Assembly: GCA_910584265.1 (NCBI GenBank)
Contig: CAJTZE010000010.1
Coordinates: 1-64,000 of the forward strand
From: an uncultured Dorea sp.
Lineage (GTDB): Bacteria > Bacillota > Clostridia > Lachnospirales > Lachnospiraceae
DNA: 64,000 bases
Reading direction: 5' to 3'
The notes beneath the pieces are model-generated. The model made no database searches and was not told where the DNA came from. It saw nothing but the letters and a program-made list of their open reading frames with translations. The stretch's first letter is position 1. Each line of letters begins with the position of its first letter. Position numbers and translations under genes: made by a program. This document shows, in pieces, positions 53,609 through 63,220 of the stretch.

Positions 53609-54960
53609 TATATTTCCCCCTCTGCCGCCATATAAGGCTTAACTCCAATCTGGTAATAATCCAGACCGTATTTAGACAATCTTTTTGCATTGTATTGGTT
53701 ACGTCCGTCAAAAATCACCGGCGTTTTCAGCCGTTCCTTAATTTCGTAAAAGTCAGGACTTCTAAATTCTTTCCATTCTGTAATTAAAATAAGGGCGTCT
53801 GCCTCTTTCAAGGCATCATATTTACTCTCGCAATAAACAACTTTGTCATTATCTTTTAAATAACACTCTTTTGCCTCTTCCATCGCTTTTGGATCATATG
53901 CCTGAACTGCCGCGCCAAGCCGTGTCAGCTCATTGATGATGGTAATTGCCGATGATTCCCGCATATCATCCGTATCAGGCTTAAAAGCCAGCCCCCATAC
54001 TGCAATAATCTTTCCAGACAAATTTTCTCCAAGCCTCTTTTTTACTTTCGTAACCAAAATCTGTTTCTGCATCTCATTAACACTTTCCACAGACGTTAAT
54101 AGACGCGCCTCATAACCGAATTCATCTGCTGTTTTAATCAGCGCTTTTACATCTTTTGGAAAACAGCTTCCGCCATATCCGCATCCTGGATAAATAAAAG
54201 AATACCCGATACGCCTGTCACTGCCGATTCCCTCACGGACCTTATTGACATTAGCGCCAACCCGTTCACAAATATTTGAAATTTCATTCATAAAAGAAAT
54301 CTTAGTGGCAAGCATCGAATTTGCCGCGTATTTTGTCATCTCCGCACTGGCAATATCCATCACAATGAAATTTTCCTTATTCATAAAATATGGCTTGTAT
54401 AACTCCCGCATTGCCTCTTCCGCATCTTCATTATCAACTCCAATAACAATACGATCCGGCTTCATACAGTCTGATACAGCACTGCCTTCCTTCAAAAACT
54501 CTGGATTGGAAATCACATCAAAAGTTAAGGCGCTCTCTCTTCTGTCCAACGCCTCCTGTATCCGGCCCCGTACCTTCTCCGCCGTTCCTACAGGTACAGT
54601 AGACTTGTCCACCACATACATATGATGCCGCATATACGTCCCTATACTTTCCGCCGCATTAAGAACATATTGCAGATCCGCGCTTCCATCCTCGCCCATA
54701 GGCGTCCCGACTGCAATAAAACAAATATCACAGGTTTCCAACGCTTCCTGTATCTTCGCCGTAAAATGCAAATGGCCTTGTTTATAATTATGTAATACCA
54801 TCTCAGACAATCCCGGTTCATAAATCGGAATAATTCCGCTCTTCAAATTCTCTATTTTTTGCTCATCCACGTCTACGCACCAAACCGTATTTCCCATATT
54901 TGCGAAACATGTACCGGTTACCAGACCCACATAACCAGTGCCGATTACTGCAATTCTCAT
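53608..54960 (-). CDS. ugd: UDP-glucose 6-dehydrogenase
   Basis: This 450-residue dehydrogenase has an N-terminal Rossmann motif GTGYVGLVTG, the GTPMGEDGSADL region and the catalytic Cys in YGGSCFPKD. It converts UDP-Glc to UDP-GlcA. ATG at 54960 has GGAGG 10 bases upstream, and an earlier in-frame ATG is less likely. Its stop overlaps the next start (TAATG). It feeds the UDP-xylose synthase next to it. Confidence 0.95.
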   Translation of the reverse strand: MRIAVIGTGYVGLVTGTCFANMGNTVWCVDVDEQKIENLKSGIIPIYEPGLSEMVLHNYKQGHLHFTAKIQEALETCDICFIAVGTPMGEDGSADLQYVLNAAESIGTYMRHHMYVVDKSTVPVGTAEKVRGRIQEALDRRESALTFDVISNPEFLKEGSAVSDCMKPDRIVIGVDNEDAEEAMRELYKPYFMNKENFIVMDIASAEMTKYAANSMLATKISFMNEISNICERVGANVNKVREGIGSDRRIGYSFIYPGCGYGGSCFPKDVKALIKTADEFGYEARLLTSVESVNEMQKQILVTKVKKRLGENLSGKIIAVWGLAFKPDTDDMRESSAITIINELTRLGAAVQAYDPKAMEEAKECYLKDNDKVVYCESKYDALKEADALILITEWKEFRSPDFYEIKERLKTPVIFDGRNQYNAKRLSKYGLDYYQIGVKPYMAAEGEI

Positions 54961-54981
54961 GTTACATTCCTCCATTTTTGG

Positions 54982-56208
54982 TTATACTTTTAATCTTTCA
55001 TAAATCTGCCGCCCTGTATTATTTTCCGGAATAGATGCCTGCCCCCTTAAATCTGTTATTTTATCCTGATATTCATTCACAAGCTCAAGAAACTCTTTAC
55101 AGGAAAAAAATTTTTCTTCTTCAAATATAACTGTTTCTTTTCTTTCACTAACGGAGCCCCTGAAACTCTTCAGCGCATTTTCTTTTTTTATAGTTTTTTG
55201 TCCAGATATATTTATGGATACGGAAAGGCTGTCCATCTCCTTTAAAGCAGGATTATAAATATGCCACACACTGCCTTCCCCTGTAATAAAATATATGTTT
55301 CCACCTACTAAAACCGGCGGTCCTGCTGTTTTCCTTAATCCGCCCTGTTTCTCTGTTTCTGAGTTCAGAACCTCATTTACCAGCTCCTCTTTTTCTATTT
55401 TTCTTCCATTCATATTTACATAATACGCGCAATCCGCTTCAACAGGGAACAAATATAGCCGCCCGTTCAGCATCACCGGAGGGCGGAAAAGACGTTTTCC
55501 AATATTCTGCTTCTCCGTTTCCACCTCCATTGCTTCCACATGCTCCGTGCTTTGATTCCACAGAACAATTTTATTGCTGATCCGCGAAGTCATCCAATAA
55601 GTGTTTCCGAAAAAACATATATCATTAACTCCATTTACATCTGCCGGTATTTCACAAAGCCGCGTTTCATCTGTTTTTAAATTTAGTTTTAATATCATAT
55701 TTGCACAGCAGCATGGAAAAAGCGCTATATCCTCTTGAATCATGCCGGTTCCTAAATAAGGTTCATCCCGAAGCATTCTTTTTTCCTCAAGCTTCTCTAC
55801 CCAGTCCGTCAGATAAGACATTTCCAAAGTATGGATATTCATCTTAATAATTGCCGGATAATAATGACCGGCAAAATATACATAGTCCCCATAAGCAATA
55901 CCTGTCCAAAACTTGAAGCTCCCTTTTTCTCCTGCATACGCTTTATCCAAACCTGCTGTCTGAAGCTTTTTTGTATCATAGTCATATACAACAATATCAT
56001 CTGCCATACAGGGAGGCAGAAACATTTTGTTTCCCGCCTTTATTATTGTTTTATATGGCAGCTCCCCTGCCCCCGCCTCAAAATGTGCAAGCAGTTCTGC
56101 CTCTTTCCTGCCTTTTTCCAGAAAATACAAGCCATTGCCCTCCGGACTGAAAAAAACTATTCCATTTTCGACTTGAAGAATTTCACTAAAACTTATCTGA
56201 TTATGCAT
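54982..56208 (-). CDS. cytoplasmic beta-propeller-like protein, function unknown
   Basis: This is a 408-residue protein with no signal peptide and no membrane segment. Repeated blocks of short strands with aromatic residues (such as GNTYWMTSRIS, NGRLYLFPVE and GGNIYFITGEG) suggest a Kelch/PQQ-like beta-propeller. The C-terminal ~80 residues look helical. No enzyme motif is recognised. It lies between the sulfotransferase and ugd genes with gaps of 13 and 21 bases. It could be a scaffold, lyase-like enzyme or sensor. Confidence in the gene is high, but in function low. Confidence 0.8.
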   Translation of the reverse strand: MHNQISFSEILQVENGIVFFSPEGNGLYFLEKGRKEAELLAHFEAGAGELPYKTIIKAGNKMFLPPCMADDIVVYDYDTKKLQTAGLDKAYAGEKGSFKFWTGIAYGDYVYFAGHYYPAIIKMNIHTLEMSYLTDWVEKLEEKRMLRDEPYLGTGMIQEDIALFPCCCANMILKLNLKTDETRLCEIPADVNGVNDICFFGNTYWMTSRISNKIVLWNQSTEHVEAMEVETEKQNIGKRLFRPPVMLNGRLYLFPVEADCAYYVNMNGRKIEKEELVNEVLNSETEKQGGLRKTAGPPVLVGGNIYFITGEGSVWHIYNPALKEMDSLSVSINISGQKTIKKENALKSFRGSVSERKETVIFEEEKFFSCKEFLELVNEYQDKITDLRGQASIPENNTGRQIYERLKV

Positions 56209-56221
56209 ATACTCCTCCCTG

Positions 56222-57481
56222 CTAATACCATATTCCTTCCAGTGATTTCCCTATTCTTTCCTCTAAGGCTTTCACGCTGTCTGCGTAATACCTGCTGTAT
56301 ACCATTTCCCAAATATCATTGTACTTGGTAAAATCGAAATCCTCTGTTGTAAAATCAAACATTTTCTTCCGGAGTTCATCTATTTCAAGATATAATGAAG
56401 CGTCGTCTATACACATTCTCAGCATATATAAAGCATGATTAACGTAGGCTCCTCCCAAATCTCTAAAGACCGTATCCCCTTTATTTGCATGCGGAAATAC
56501 ATCGTATTTTGTTCTTAGATCTTCCGGCAGGCCGATAAACTCCTGTATTGCATCCATCTGCTCAGAGGGATTTTGAATTAATTCTTCAGCGAGGACAATT
56601 TTTATTTGTGTTTCGGGATAGAACCGCTCATACAGCCGGATAAAATCTATATACCAAAATCTTTTATACTCTGTTTCAATATATTCCTGCATTAATTCCG
56701 GACAGATTTCTTTGTATTTTTTTACAAGTTCAAATCCTCTCCCGTCTATTTCACGTATTGACATTTTAAAAGCTGATTTCAATGCCTCTGCCGGATTTCT
56801 AACCAGAAAAAGAATTTTTAAGTCTGCTCCAAAATAACGGTATATCGAAGCCGCATATCCGGGATAAGTTGGTTCGATTCCGCCAAAAAGCATTCCCGGC
56901 TTTTTATTTCTCCTTGTATCTGGATAGCTTTGCCTGAACTTTTTGTAAGATGGTTCATTTACTTCCATTGCAAAAAACGTTTCTTTTACGTCTGGCAGAT
57001 ATATATTTTCATTTTTTTGCAAAGCCGCCTGCAGACTAGTCGTTCCACATTTATGAAATCCCGCACATAAAAAATCCAAATGCACCTTTTCCTGTTCTTC
57101 AAATATCCTCTTTTTTTCTTCATTGCACAAAGGAATTACTTCAATAAAAGCATCCGGAACAGCCATTGCCGCCTGCTGATATAAAGATCCGCGCGCCTTT
57201 TCATTTTCGATTGCGATAAGTAACACGGTATCTGATAAATCCAGAGATTTCATTGTGTCAGCTGGATGAATATTCTGAACATGAAATATAAAATTATCAA
57301 AACATGCCCTTGGTTTTATATCAAATTCCTCTTTCAGCATAGTTTGTACCTCTTTCCCCCAAAATCCCATTGGAAAGATGGCAAATCTTTTTATTCCTTC
57401 ATTTATTTTTTTTTGAATAGCTTCCCGTATAAATTGTAAATTTTGTGTTTTGTAATCGATACTCTGTTCAGCTCTATACAT
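56222..57481 (-). CDS. PAPS-dependent sulfotransferase with N-terminal Rossmann-like module
   Basis: The 419-residue protein has an N-terminal module (about residues 30-115) and a sulfotransferase domain. The 5'-phosphosulfate-binding loop is FHKCGTTSL (about 142-150) and the 3'-phosphate-binding segment is LVRNPAEALKSAF (about 226-238); a conserved VKET motif lies between. These match the Sulfotransfer family that acts on carbohydrates. It would transfer sulfate from PAPS to a sugar hydroxyl. It is co-transcribed with PAPS-making genes and glycosyltransferases. A cytoplasmic location means that it sulfates a precursor before export. Confidence 0.85.
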   Translation of the reverse strand: MYRAEQSIDYKTQNLQFIREAIQKKINEGIKRFAIFPMGFWGKEVQTMLKEEFDIKPRACFDNFIFHVQNIHPADTMKSLDLSDTVLLIAIENEKARGSLYQQAAMAVPDAFIEVIPLCNEEKKRIFEEQEKVHLDFLCAGFHKCGTTSLQAALQKNENIYLPDVKETFFAMEVNEPSYKKFRQSYPDTRRNKKPGMLFGGIEPTYPGYAASIYRYFGADLKILFLVRNPAEALKSAFKMSIREIDGRGFELVKKYKEICPELMQEYIETEYKRFWYIDFIRLYERFYPETQIKIVLAEELIQNPSEQMDAIQEFIGLPEDLRTKYDVFPHANKGDTVFRDLGGAYVNHALYMLRMCIDDASLYLEIDELRKKMFDFTTEDFDFTKYNDIWEMVYSRYYADSVKALEERIGKSLEGIWY

Positions 57482-57507
57482 TGTTATAACCCTTCTTCCA
57501 AAACCAA

Positions 57508-58383
57508 CTAATCACCTAGATTTGCAAACAATATTTCTTCATAACAGGCTGTATCGCGGGCTGTTTCCCAAAAAATATCAGCCATCTCCAGATCTGGTCT
57601 TTCCCATGGTTTTTTATCACCCGCATAATGCATAATCCGGGGACGCTCAGCGCATTTTACATACTCCTGCCGGTATTGATCCGGTATCGTATGAAGACGC
57701 CACAGATACTGCCATTGAAAATTCCAGCTGTTATCTATAAAAAATATATCTCCCCGCAGAGTCAGGTTCAGCACATCCTGATCCATGTAAAAAAATTTTC
57801 TTATTTTTTTCTGAGAGTCTTCTTCCAATAGTCTTATGCATTCTTCCTTAATCTTCTTCTCAGCAAATTTTTTTGTATCGATCAGCAGAATCCCGGCATT
57901 AAAACCGTCTTTGACATCCATATCAATAGATTCACGATAATGCTCCACTAAAAATGTACAGACGACATCATGAACAGCTCCTACTGTCTTTCCTTTTAAA
58001 TTTATCGCATAAAATTTTTCTATATCATCCAAAATTACTGTATCCGAATCCATATACACAATCTTAGAATGTTTCTTGAAGAGTTCTGCTATAAACAGCC
58101 GGTAACAAGTTGCTACCGATAAATGCCCGCTTCCTTTTAGCTTTAAATTTTTTAAATATTCCTGCACATCAATGCATGTAATCTTCACATTGTCCTGTGC
58201 CAGCTGCCGCAATGACTTTTTATTTTTCGCAGTCAGATTGGTATACAATACATATATTTGATAATATGTATCCTGATTTGTATGAGAAATCAGAGATTTT
58301 ATAGATATATACATATAAGGGGCATACTTATCATCCGACGCGTATACGACCGGCACTACGTTTTCTGAATAATTTTTATCCAT
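57508..58383 (-). CDS. GT8-family glycosyltransferase
   Basis: This 291-residue glycosyltransferase has VPVVYASDDKYAPYMYISIKS at the start, the DxD motif in YMDSDTVIL (residues 110-118) and the late HYAGDKKPW region, all typical of GT8 retaining transferases such as those adding galactose or glucose. It lacks the C-terminal module seen in its paralogue at 59541. Its start codon overlaps the stop of the DUF4422 gene (TAATG). Confidence 0.88.
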   Translation of the reverse strand: MDKNYSENVVPVVYASDDKYAPYMYISIKSLISHTNQDTYYQIYVLYTNLTAKNKKSLRQLAQDNVKITCIDVQEYLKNLKLKGSGHLSVATCYRLFIAELFKKHSKIVYMDSDTVILDDIEKFYAINLKGKTVGAVHDVVCTFLVEHYRESIDMDVKDGFNAGILLIDTKKFAEKKIKEECIRLLEEDSQKKIRKFFYMDQDVLNLTLRGDIFFIDNSWNFQWQYLWRLHTIPDQYRQEYVKCAERPRIMHYAGDKKPWERPDLEMADIFWETARDTACYEEILFANLGD

Positions 58384-59516
58384 TATCTTGTCTCCAATAA
58401 CCTAATTTTGCTATATAAAATCTTTAATCTATTTCTATGATATAAAAAATAAACGCCCGTAAGCCATTCTCCCAGAAAAGCCACTGCACGATCTTCATAT
58501 GCATCTCCGTGCGGCCTCCACTGTAATTCAATCTCCTCCAGCAGCGGAAATATCCATTCTGCATATTCTGCAAATACGGTATTTCTTGCAATTATCATAT
58601 TGTAAGGAATGAAAAGCTCCTGTGAAAAATATCTTTCTGCAAATGTATAATATTCCGGATACCGCAGCCTTAATATCTTTTTCATTAAAGAAAAATCTTC
58701 TTCATAATGCAGCGAACAATAATGTGCTTCAATTGACGGAAAAAGAACTTCTGGTTCTGCTAATATTACATCCGGGGTTTCTTTTTTTATTCTATTCTCC
58801 ACTTTATCCGCATCAAATATACGTCTGTAGTGACACAGCCCTATGTATTCGGAATCCATTACAGCATGTTTCCACAGCCAATATATCACTGTAAATTCAT
58901 TCCATTGTCTGTTCCGCTCTGAAATATTAATACCGGTATCATCCCTTAACTCAGCAATTTTTCTGCCGGAAAGTGCACTCCCGCCTTGAATGCTTATCAT
59001 GCCCGAACACTTCTTTGGATCTATTACTTCCTTATCCATTTCGCTTTTAACCATATATATTTTTGTTATAGGGCTGATCACCTTTACGGTCTCATCAGCC
59101 TTCCCCTTTAATACATCTGCTTGAAAAATTTCCTCATACCGCTTTGACACATATCTGGACTTCAATCTTTGAAATTCTTCTTCCGCTATATGGATATAAT
59201 TTGTATAGCCGGACGCCTCTAGCTCCATGCAGATTTCCTTTACATAAGCTTCTACTGTTCCAATAATAAAAAAAGTATCTTCATTTGGCGTCTCAATTTC
59301 CTGTAATTCAACAACCGGTATATCCCAGCAAAAATCTACGGAAGTCCTTTTTTTATTTGTTATCACTGCACTATAAAAAGAAACATCCTTAATTTCTGAT
59401 AATAGTATTCCTGTCAAAACTTTTGCCCGGAATCCTGCTCCAAATATATATACATACTGACATAAGATGGCTTGTTTCTTAATTTTTTCAAGCAAAGCAA
59501 TTACATTTGTGTCCAT
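58383..59516 (-). CDS. DUF4422 glycosyltransferase with N-terminal Rossmann-like module
   Basis: This 377-residue protein has an N-terminal Rossmann-like part (about residues 21-115, starting YVYIFGAGFRAKVL) and a C-terminal DUF4422 domain with the GLCHYRRIFD landmark (about residues 232-241). DUF4422 proteins are glycosyltransferases of capsule and exopolysaccharide clusters. A paralogue lies at 62165-63217. The sugar donor is unknown. Confidence 0.82.
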   Translation of the reverse strand: MDTNVIALLEKIKKQAILCQYVYIFGAGFRAKVLTGILLSEIKDVSFYSAVITNKKRTSVDFCWDIPVVELQEIETPNEDTFFIIGTVEAYVKEICMELEASGYTNYIHIAEEEFQRLKSRYVSKRYEEIFQADVLKGKADETVKVISPITKIYMVKSEMDKEVIDPKKCSGMISIQGGSALSGRKIAELRDDTGINISERNRQWNEFTVIYWLWKHAVMDSEYIGLCHYRRIFDADKVENRIKKETPDVILAEPEVLFPSIEAHYCSLHYEEDFSLMKKILRLRYPEYYTFAERYFSQELFIPYNMIIARNTVFAEYAEWIFPLLEEIELQWRPHGDAYEDRAVAFLGEWLTGVYFLYHRNRLKILYSKIRLLETR

Positions 59517-59540
59517 AAGCTTTCATTATCCTTATTCCTG

Positions 59541-60746
59541 CTAATTTCTGCTATATTTACTCCATACAATTTTTTTAGAAGGCAGCCCTTTCTTCGTAAG
59601 CATTTTTTCCACGGAAGAACATATTACCGGATCATCAATAGCTATCAAAATATAGTCATAAGACTCCTGTTGGCTTAAAAGCATTTCCGGGTCAAGTACC
59701 GTATCCGAAATTTCTATATTCTTATAATTTTGGTCTACCCATAACACTATTTTCACATAACTAACAACTCTATTCTGAGCATTCAGGGTACGTCCTACAG
59801 CGCCTGCTCCATACAATGCAATCCGGCAGTCTCTTGGCAGCCTGTCAAATGGAAAAATATGATTTTTAAAAAGATCGCTTTCGATCTTTTCTCTTCCTTT
59901 CAAATTTCTAAAAAGGATTTCTTCATAATAAGGAGTCTGCCTCGCTTCTTTCCAAAAAAGATCTGACATTGGAAATTCTGGATGTTGCCATGGTTTTATC
60001 TCGCTTACATAATGAACGATTTTTACAACTTGGGAATCTGCCAGATATGTCTCTCGGTATCCTGCACATAATAGATCCAGGTTCTCCATATAACGGTACA
60101 AAAAATTCCATTTAGAATCCAAAAAGCATACTTGATTTCTTAAAACAATATTTAGAGCATCCTGATCCATATATTGCAGTCTGCGTACCGGTTGTTTGGA
60201 ATCTTCCACTAACAGCTTTAAACATTGAATTCCTATTTTCTTCTCGCGGAATAATGCCATATCAATTAATAAAATTCCAGCATTAAAAGCCTTTTCAACT
60301 CCTAATAACCGATAATATTCTTTTAGATCCTTAGATTCTGCTTCCCGCATAACACCAGCTATTTTTCCATTTAATGGACTTTCAAAAAGTTCTGCAGGAT
60401 CTGCCAAAACTAATGTATCAGAATCAATGTATAAAATCCGAGGATATTGCGGAAACAATTCTGGAAGCAATAAGCGGTAACATGTCTCTGCGGTCAGATA
60501 ATTACTTCCTTTGATATTTATCCCTTCCATATTCTTACTAATATCTACACATGTAATCTTTACATTTTTTTTATATAAACTCTCGAACCTCTTTATATGC
60601 CGCTTTTCTAATTCTGTATACAAAATATAGATCTCATACTTCCATATTTCCCCCGCATGTTTAACCAATGATTGCAGCGATATATATAAATATGGTGCAT
60701 AATGATTGTTAACAGAATATATAATTGGCACAATTTTATTTTGCAT
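59541..60746 (-). CDS. GT8-family glycosyltransferase with C-terminal Rossmann-like module
   Basis: The first ~280 residues align with the GT8 at 57508, including the DxD in YIDSDTLVL (residues 107-115) and HYVSEIKPW. The C-terminal ~100 residues form a Rossmann-like module with ALYGAGAVGRTL. ATG at 60746 is taken because GGAG lies 10 bases before it; a closer ATG at 60755 would be too near. It overlaps the end of the GT2 gene. Confidence 0.87.
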   Translation of the reverse strand: MQNKIVPIIYSVNNHYAPYLYISLQSLVKHAGEIWKYEIYILYTELEKRHIKRFESLYKKNVKITCVDISKNMEGINIKGSNYLTAETCYRLLLPELFPQYPRILYIDSDTLVLADPAELFESPLNGKIAGVMREAESKDLKEYYRLLGVEKAFNAGILLIDMALFREKKIGIQCLKLLVEDSKQPVRRLQYMDQDALNIVLRNQVCFLDSKWNFLYRYMENLDLLCAGYRETYLADSQVVKIVHYVSEIKPWQHPEFPMSDLFWKEARQTPYYEEILFRNLKGREKIESDLFKNHIFPFDRLPRDCRIALYGAGAVGRTLNAQNRVVSYVKIVLWVDQNYKNIEISDTVLDPEMLLSQQESYDYILIAIDDPVICSSVEKMLTKKGLPSKKIVWSKYSRN

Positions 60747-62139
60747 AGCTGTCATTCTCCTTTTTCATTTCAAGTACGCTGTGCGTTTGAACCCAGTCAA
60801 TACAATGAACAATTTTTTCTCTTTTAATTCCCATATCTATCAACTGTTTTTTTATTTCCTTATAACATGTGGTATTTGCAACCACATAGTACACTTCTTT
60901 TGACAATTCAGGATTTTCTACATAATATTCTCTGGGTGTTTTACATACCTTTCCAAATATACTTTCTCCGCATTTACTTTTATCATTATCACAAAGCCCC
61001 ATCACATTTTTCTCTATTTGATGCCTGTAACATAAAGCCAGCAGCGCTTTTCCCTGTTCTCCCAATCCATGTATAACAAATTTATGATTGCTGATAAAAT
61101 CAAAAAAATCCTTTTTTGCATTCTTTGTTGATTGATAACTACATTTAATTGCGGCATCAAATTCATTTTTTCCCGCTTTCAGCATATTTATCGCAATAGA
61201 ATTATCCAACGCCTCATCGCGGATCTCCGAATAACTCAGTTCCTCATAACATGCATGCAGAGCATTCAGATACTCTTCCGTATTACCAGAACTTCCCCCC
61301 GGAATATCCTGACACAAATAACACCCATATGATTGAGCGAAGAAACTAAAGCATCGGTTAAATATAATTTCTCTAAATGGAACTGATATATGATGCCTGT
61401 GCATGTATTCCCATATAAATTTTAATTCGCCGATTACAAACTGCATATGCGACATCCACTTATACTGCGAAGCATTCTCATTATCTCTTCGGTAATAATA
61501 AGAGGGGTTCTGCACATAGATCACCTTCTGAGCGCTAATAAATGTCTGGAAAACAAACCCCATATCTTGAAAAGATGCTCCAGGTGTTTCATTGAGTGCA
61601 ATTTGACTGGATAATAAAAATGTCCGATTATATATCCCATTCCACATATTCAGATCATGATATAAAATCCAGGGCTGTTCCTTAGGTTCAATTACCCTAT
61701 TATATAAATCTTTATAATACGCTGTCAGAATGGAATAGTTTAGAGCAAGCCGTTTTTCTCCATCTCCCATAAATAAATCAAAATCACTTTTTACATAATC
61801 AACATGATTTTCTTCTGCCGTCTCATACAGTTTCTGATACATTTGAGGATGAATAAAGTCATCTGTTTCTACGAATCCTATATACGTTCCTTTTGCAGTT
61901 TGAATTCCTTTGTTATATTGGTATCCCATGCTCTTTTTTTCAGACATCAGCAAATGAATTCTGTCGTCTTTTTCTTGATATTCTTCAATTATTTCTAATG
62001 TACCGTCTGTCGATCCTGCATCTACAATGATTAACTCCAGCTCTTTTAATGTCTGTCCTATCACGCTTTCTATAGCTTTTCCTATGTATACCGCCGAATT
62101 AAGGCAGGGCATTACCACCGATATTTTTATATTTTTCAT
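60736..62139 (-). CDS. GT2-family glycosyltransferase with C-terminal Rossmann-like module
   Basis: This 467-residue transferase has the GT2 fold: SVVMPCLNSAVYIGKAI, DAGSTDGTLEII (residues 40-51) and a DxD-like ETDDF (91-95). The C-terminal ~110 residues carry the Rossmann-like module (FVIHGLGEQGKALLAL). ATG at 62139 has GGAGAGAGG upstream. It probably transfers a hexose or other sugar to the growing glycan. Confidence 0.88.
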   Translation of the reverse strand: MKNIKISVVMPCLNSAVYIGKAIESVIGQTLKELELIIVDAGSTDGTLEIIEEYQEKDDRIHLLMSEKKSMGYQYNKGIQTAKGTYIGFVETDDFIHPQMYQKLYETAEENHVDYVKSDFDLFMGDGEKRLALNYSILTAYYKDLYNRVIEPKEQPWILYHDLNMWNGIYNRTFLLSSQIALNETPGASFQDMGFVFQTFISAQKVIYVQNPSYYYRRDNENASQYKWMSHMQFVIGELKFIWEYMHRHHISVPFREIIFNRCFSFFAQSYGCYLCQDIPGGSSGNTEEYLNALHACYEELSYSEIRDEALDNSIAINMLKAGKNEFDAAIKCSYQSTKNAKKDFFDFISNHKFVIHGLGEQGKALLALCYRHQIEKNVMGLCDNDKSKCGESIFGKVCKTPREYYVENPELSKEVYYVVANTTCYKEIKKQLIDMGIKREKIVHCIDWVQTHSVLEMKKENDSYAK

Positions 62140-62164
62140 TTTCCTCTCTCCTGTATTCCAATTC

Positions 62165-63217
62165 CTATATACGCCAGACTTTCTCTCCATGCGTTATTTT
62201 CCAGTTCTTTTTGTTCCTCATAAAATATAATGAAGTCATGACTTCTCCGATTCTTCCAATATATCTTGGCATCCGATCCCTTTTTTCTTTTTCACATCTA
62301 TCTGCAATTTGTCTGAGCATCGGAAAGAGCCAGCCGCAATAATCATCAAAAACCTCTTTTCTTGCAATCAGTATGTTATAGTTATATAAATAAGGAGATT
62401 TCAAGAGATTCTCCAATTCGATATAATTTTCTCTTTCATATTCCTTTAATACTTGTTTCATAATATCGATATCCTGCGGCAGAATATATCTTCCATACTG
62501 TCCCGATGCATCTGGAAAACATACAAAGGGCAGCGGCAGAATCACGTCTATTTTTTTTGTTTTCAAAAGGTGAAGCTGCTCCCCTGTGATACGCAGGACT
62601 CTTCTATAATGAAACAAACCTGTTATTTTCTTTCTATTATGTTTCCACGCATAGTAAACTGCTGTCAGCTCGCCATAAAGGTCATTCTCTGCAGACAAAC
62701 TATCTTTACCTTCATCCGTCAATTCCAAAATCCGTTTATCCGTCAGCGCCGCTCCGGCCTGTATCTTTTTAATCCATAATTCTTCGTTATATATTCCCTT
62801 CAGCATCTTGTCCTTATGGCTGACCGCCATATATACGCAGGCATCCTCATTCCGGATTACAGCTCTATCTGTTTGATAATCCTCAATAAATGAAATTCCT
62901 TGTACCTTTCTTAAATATTTCCCCATTAATTCATATTCCAAATGGGCATCCAGCCTCCTATAACTGGTAAGCCCCCTCCGCATCAGTTCCTGCTCCATAC
63001 TGTCCTGGTATTCTGCCGGCGCCGCAATCAGAATGAAGCTTTCTGACAAGTCTTCTCTGCACTCCTTCAAAGAATAAACCGGGATTCCTTCTATCAAATC
63101 AGGCTGTCCGCTTTTATCGGTTACCAAAAACCCTTTTACCGTTATGCCCCAGAGTTCCTGAACCGCCTTATAAATCCCATAAGCTACTATTCCTGCTCCA
63201 TAAAGATACACTGTCAT
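62165..63217 (-). CDS. DUF4422 glycosyltransferase with N-terminal Rossmann-like module
   Basis: The 350-residue protein has the N-terminal module MTVYLYGAGIVAYGIYKAV (about residues 1-95) and a DUF4422 domain with GLFHYRRVLR. It is a paralogue of the gene at 58383. It follows galE by 3 bases. Confidence 0.82.
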   Translation of the reverse strand: MTVYLYGAGIVAYGIYKAVQELWGITVKGFLVTDKSGQPDLIEGIPVYSLKECREDLSESFILIAAPAEYQDSMEQELMRRGLTSYRRLDAHLEYELMGKYLRKVQGISFIEDYQTDRAVIRNEDACVYMAVSHKDKMLKGIYNEELWIKKIQAGAALTDKRILELTDEGKDSLSAENDLYGELTAVYYAWKHNRKKITGLFHYRRVLRITGEQLHLLKTKKIDVILPLPFVCFPDASGQYGRYILPQDIDIMKQVLKEYERENYIELENLLKSPYLYNYNILIARKEVFDDYCGWLFPMLRQIADRCEKEKRDRMPRYIGRIGEVMTSLYFMRNKKNWKITHGEKVWRI

Positions 63218-63220
63218 ATT

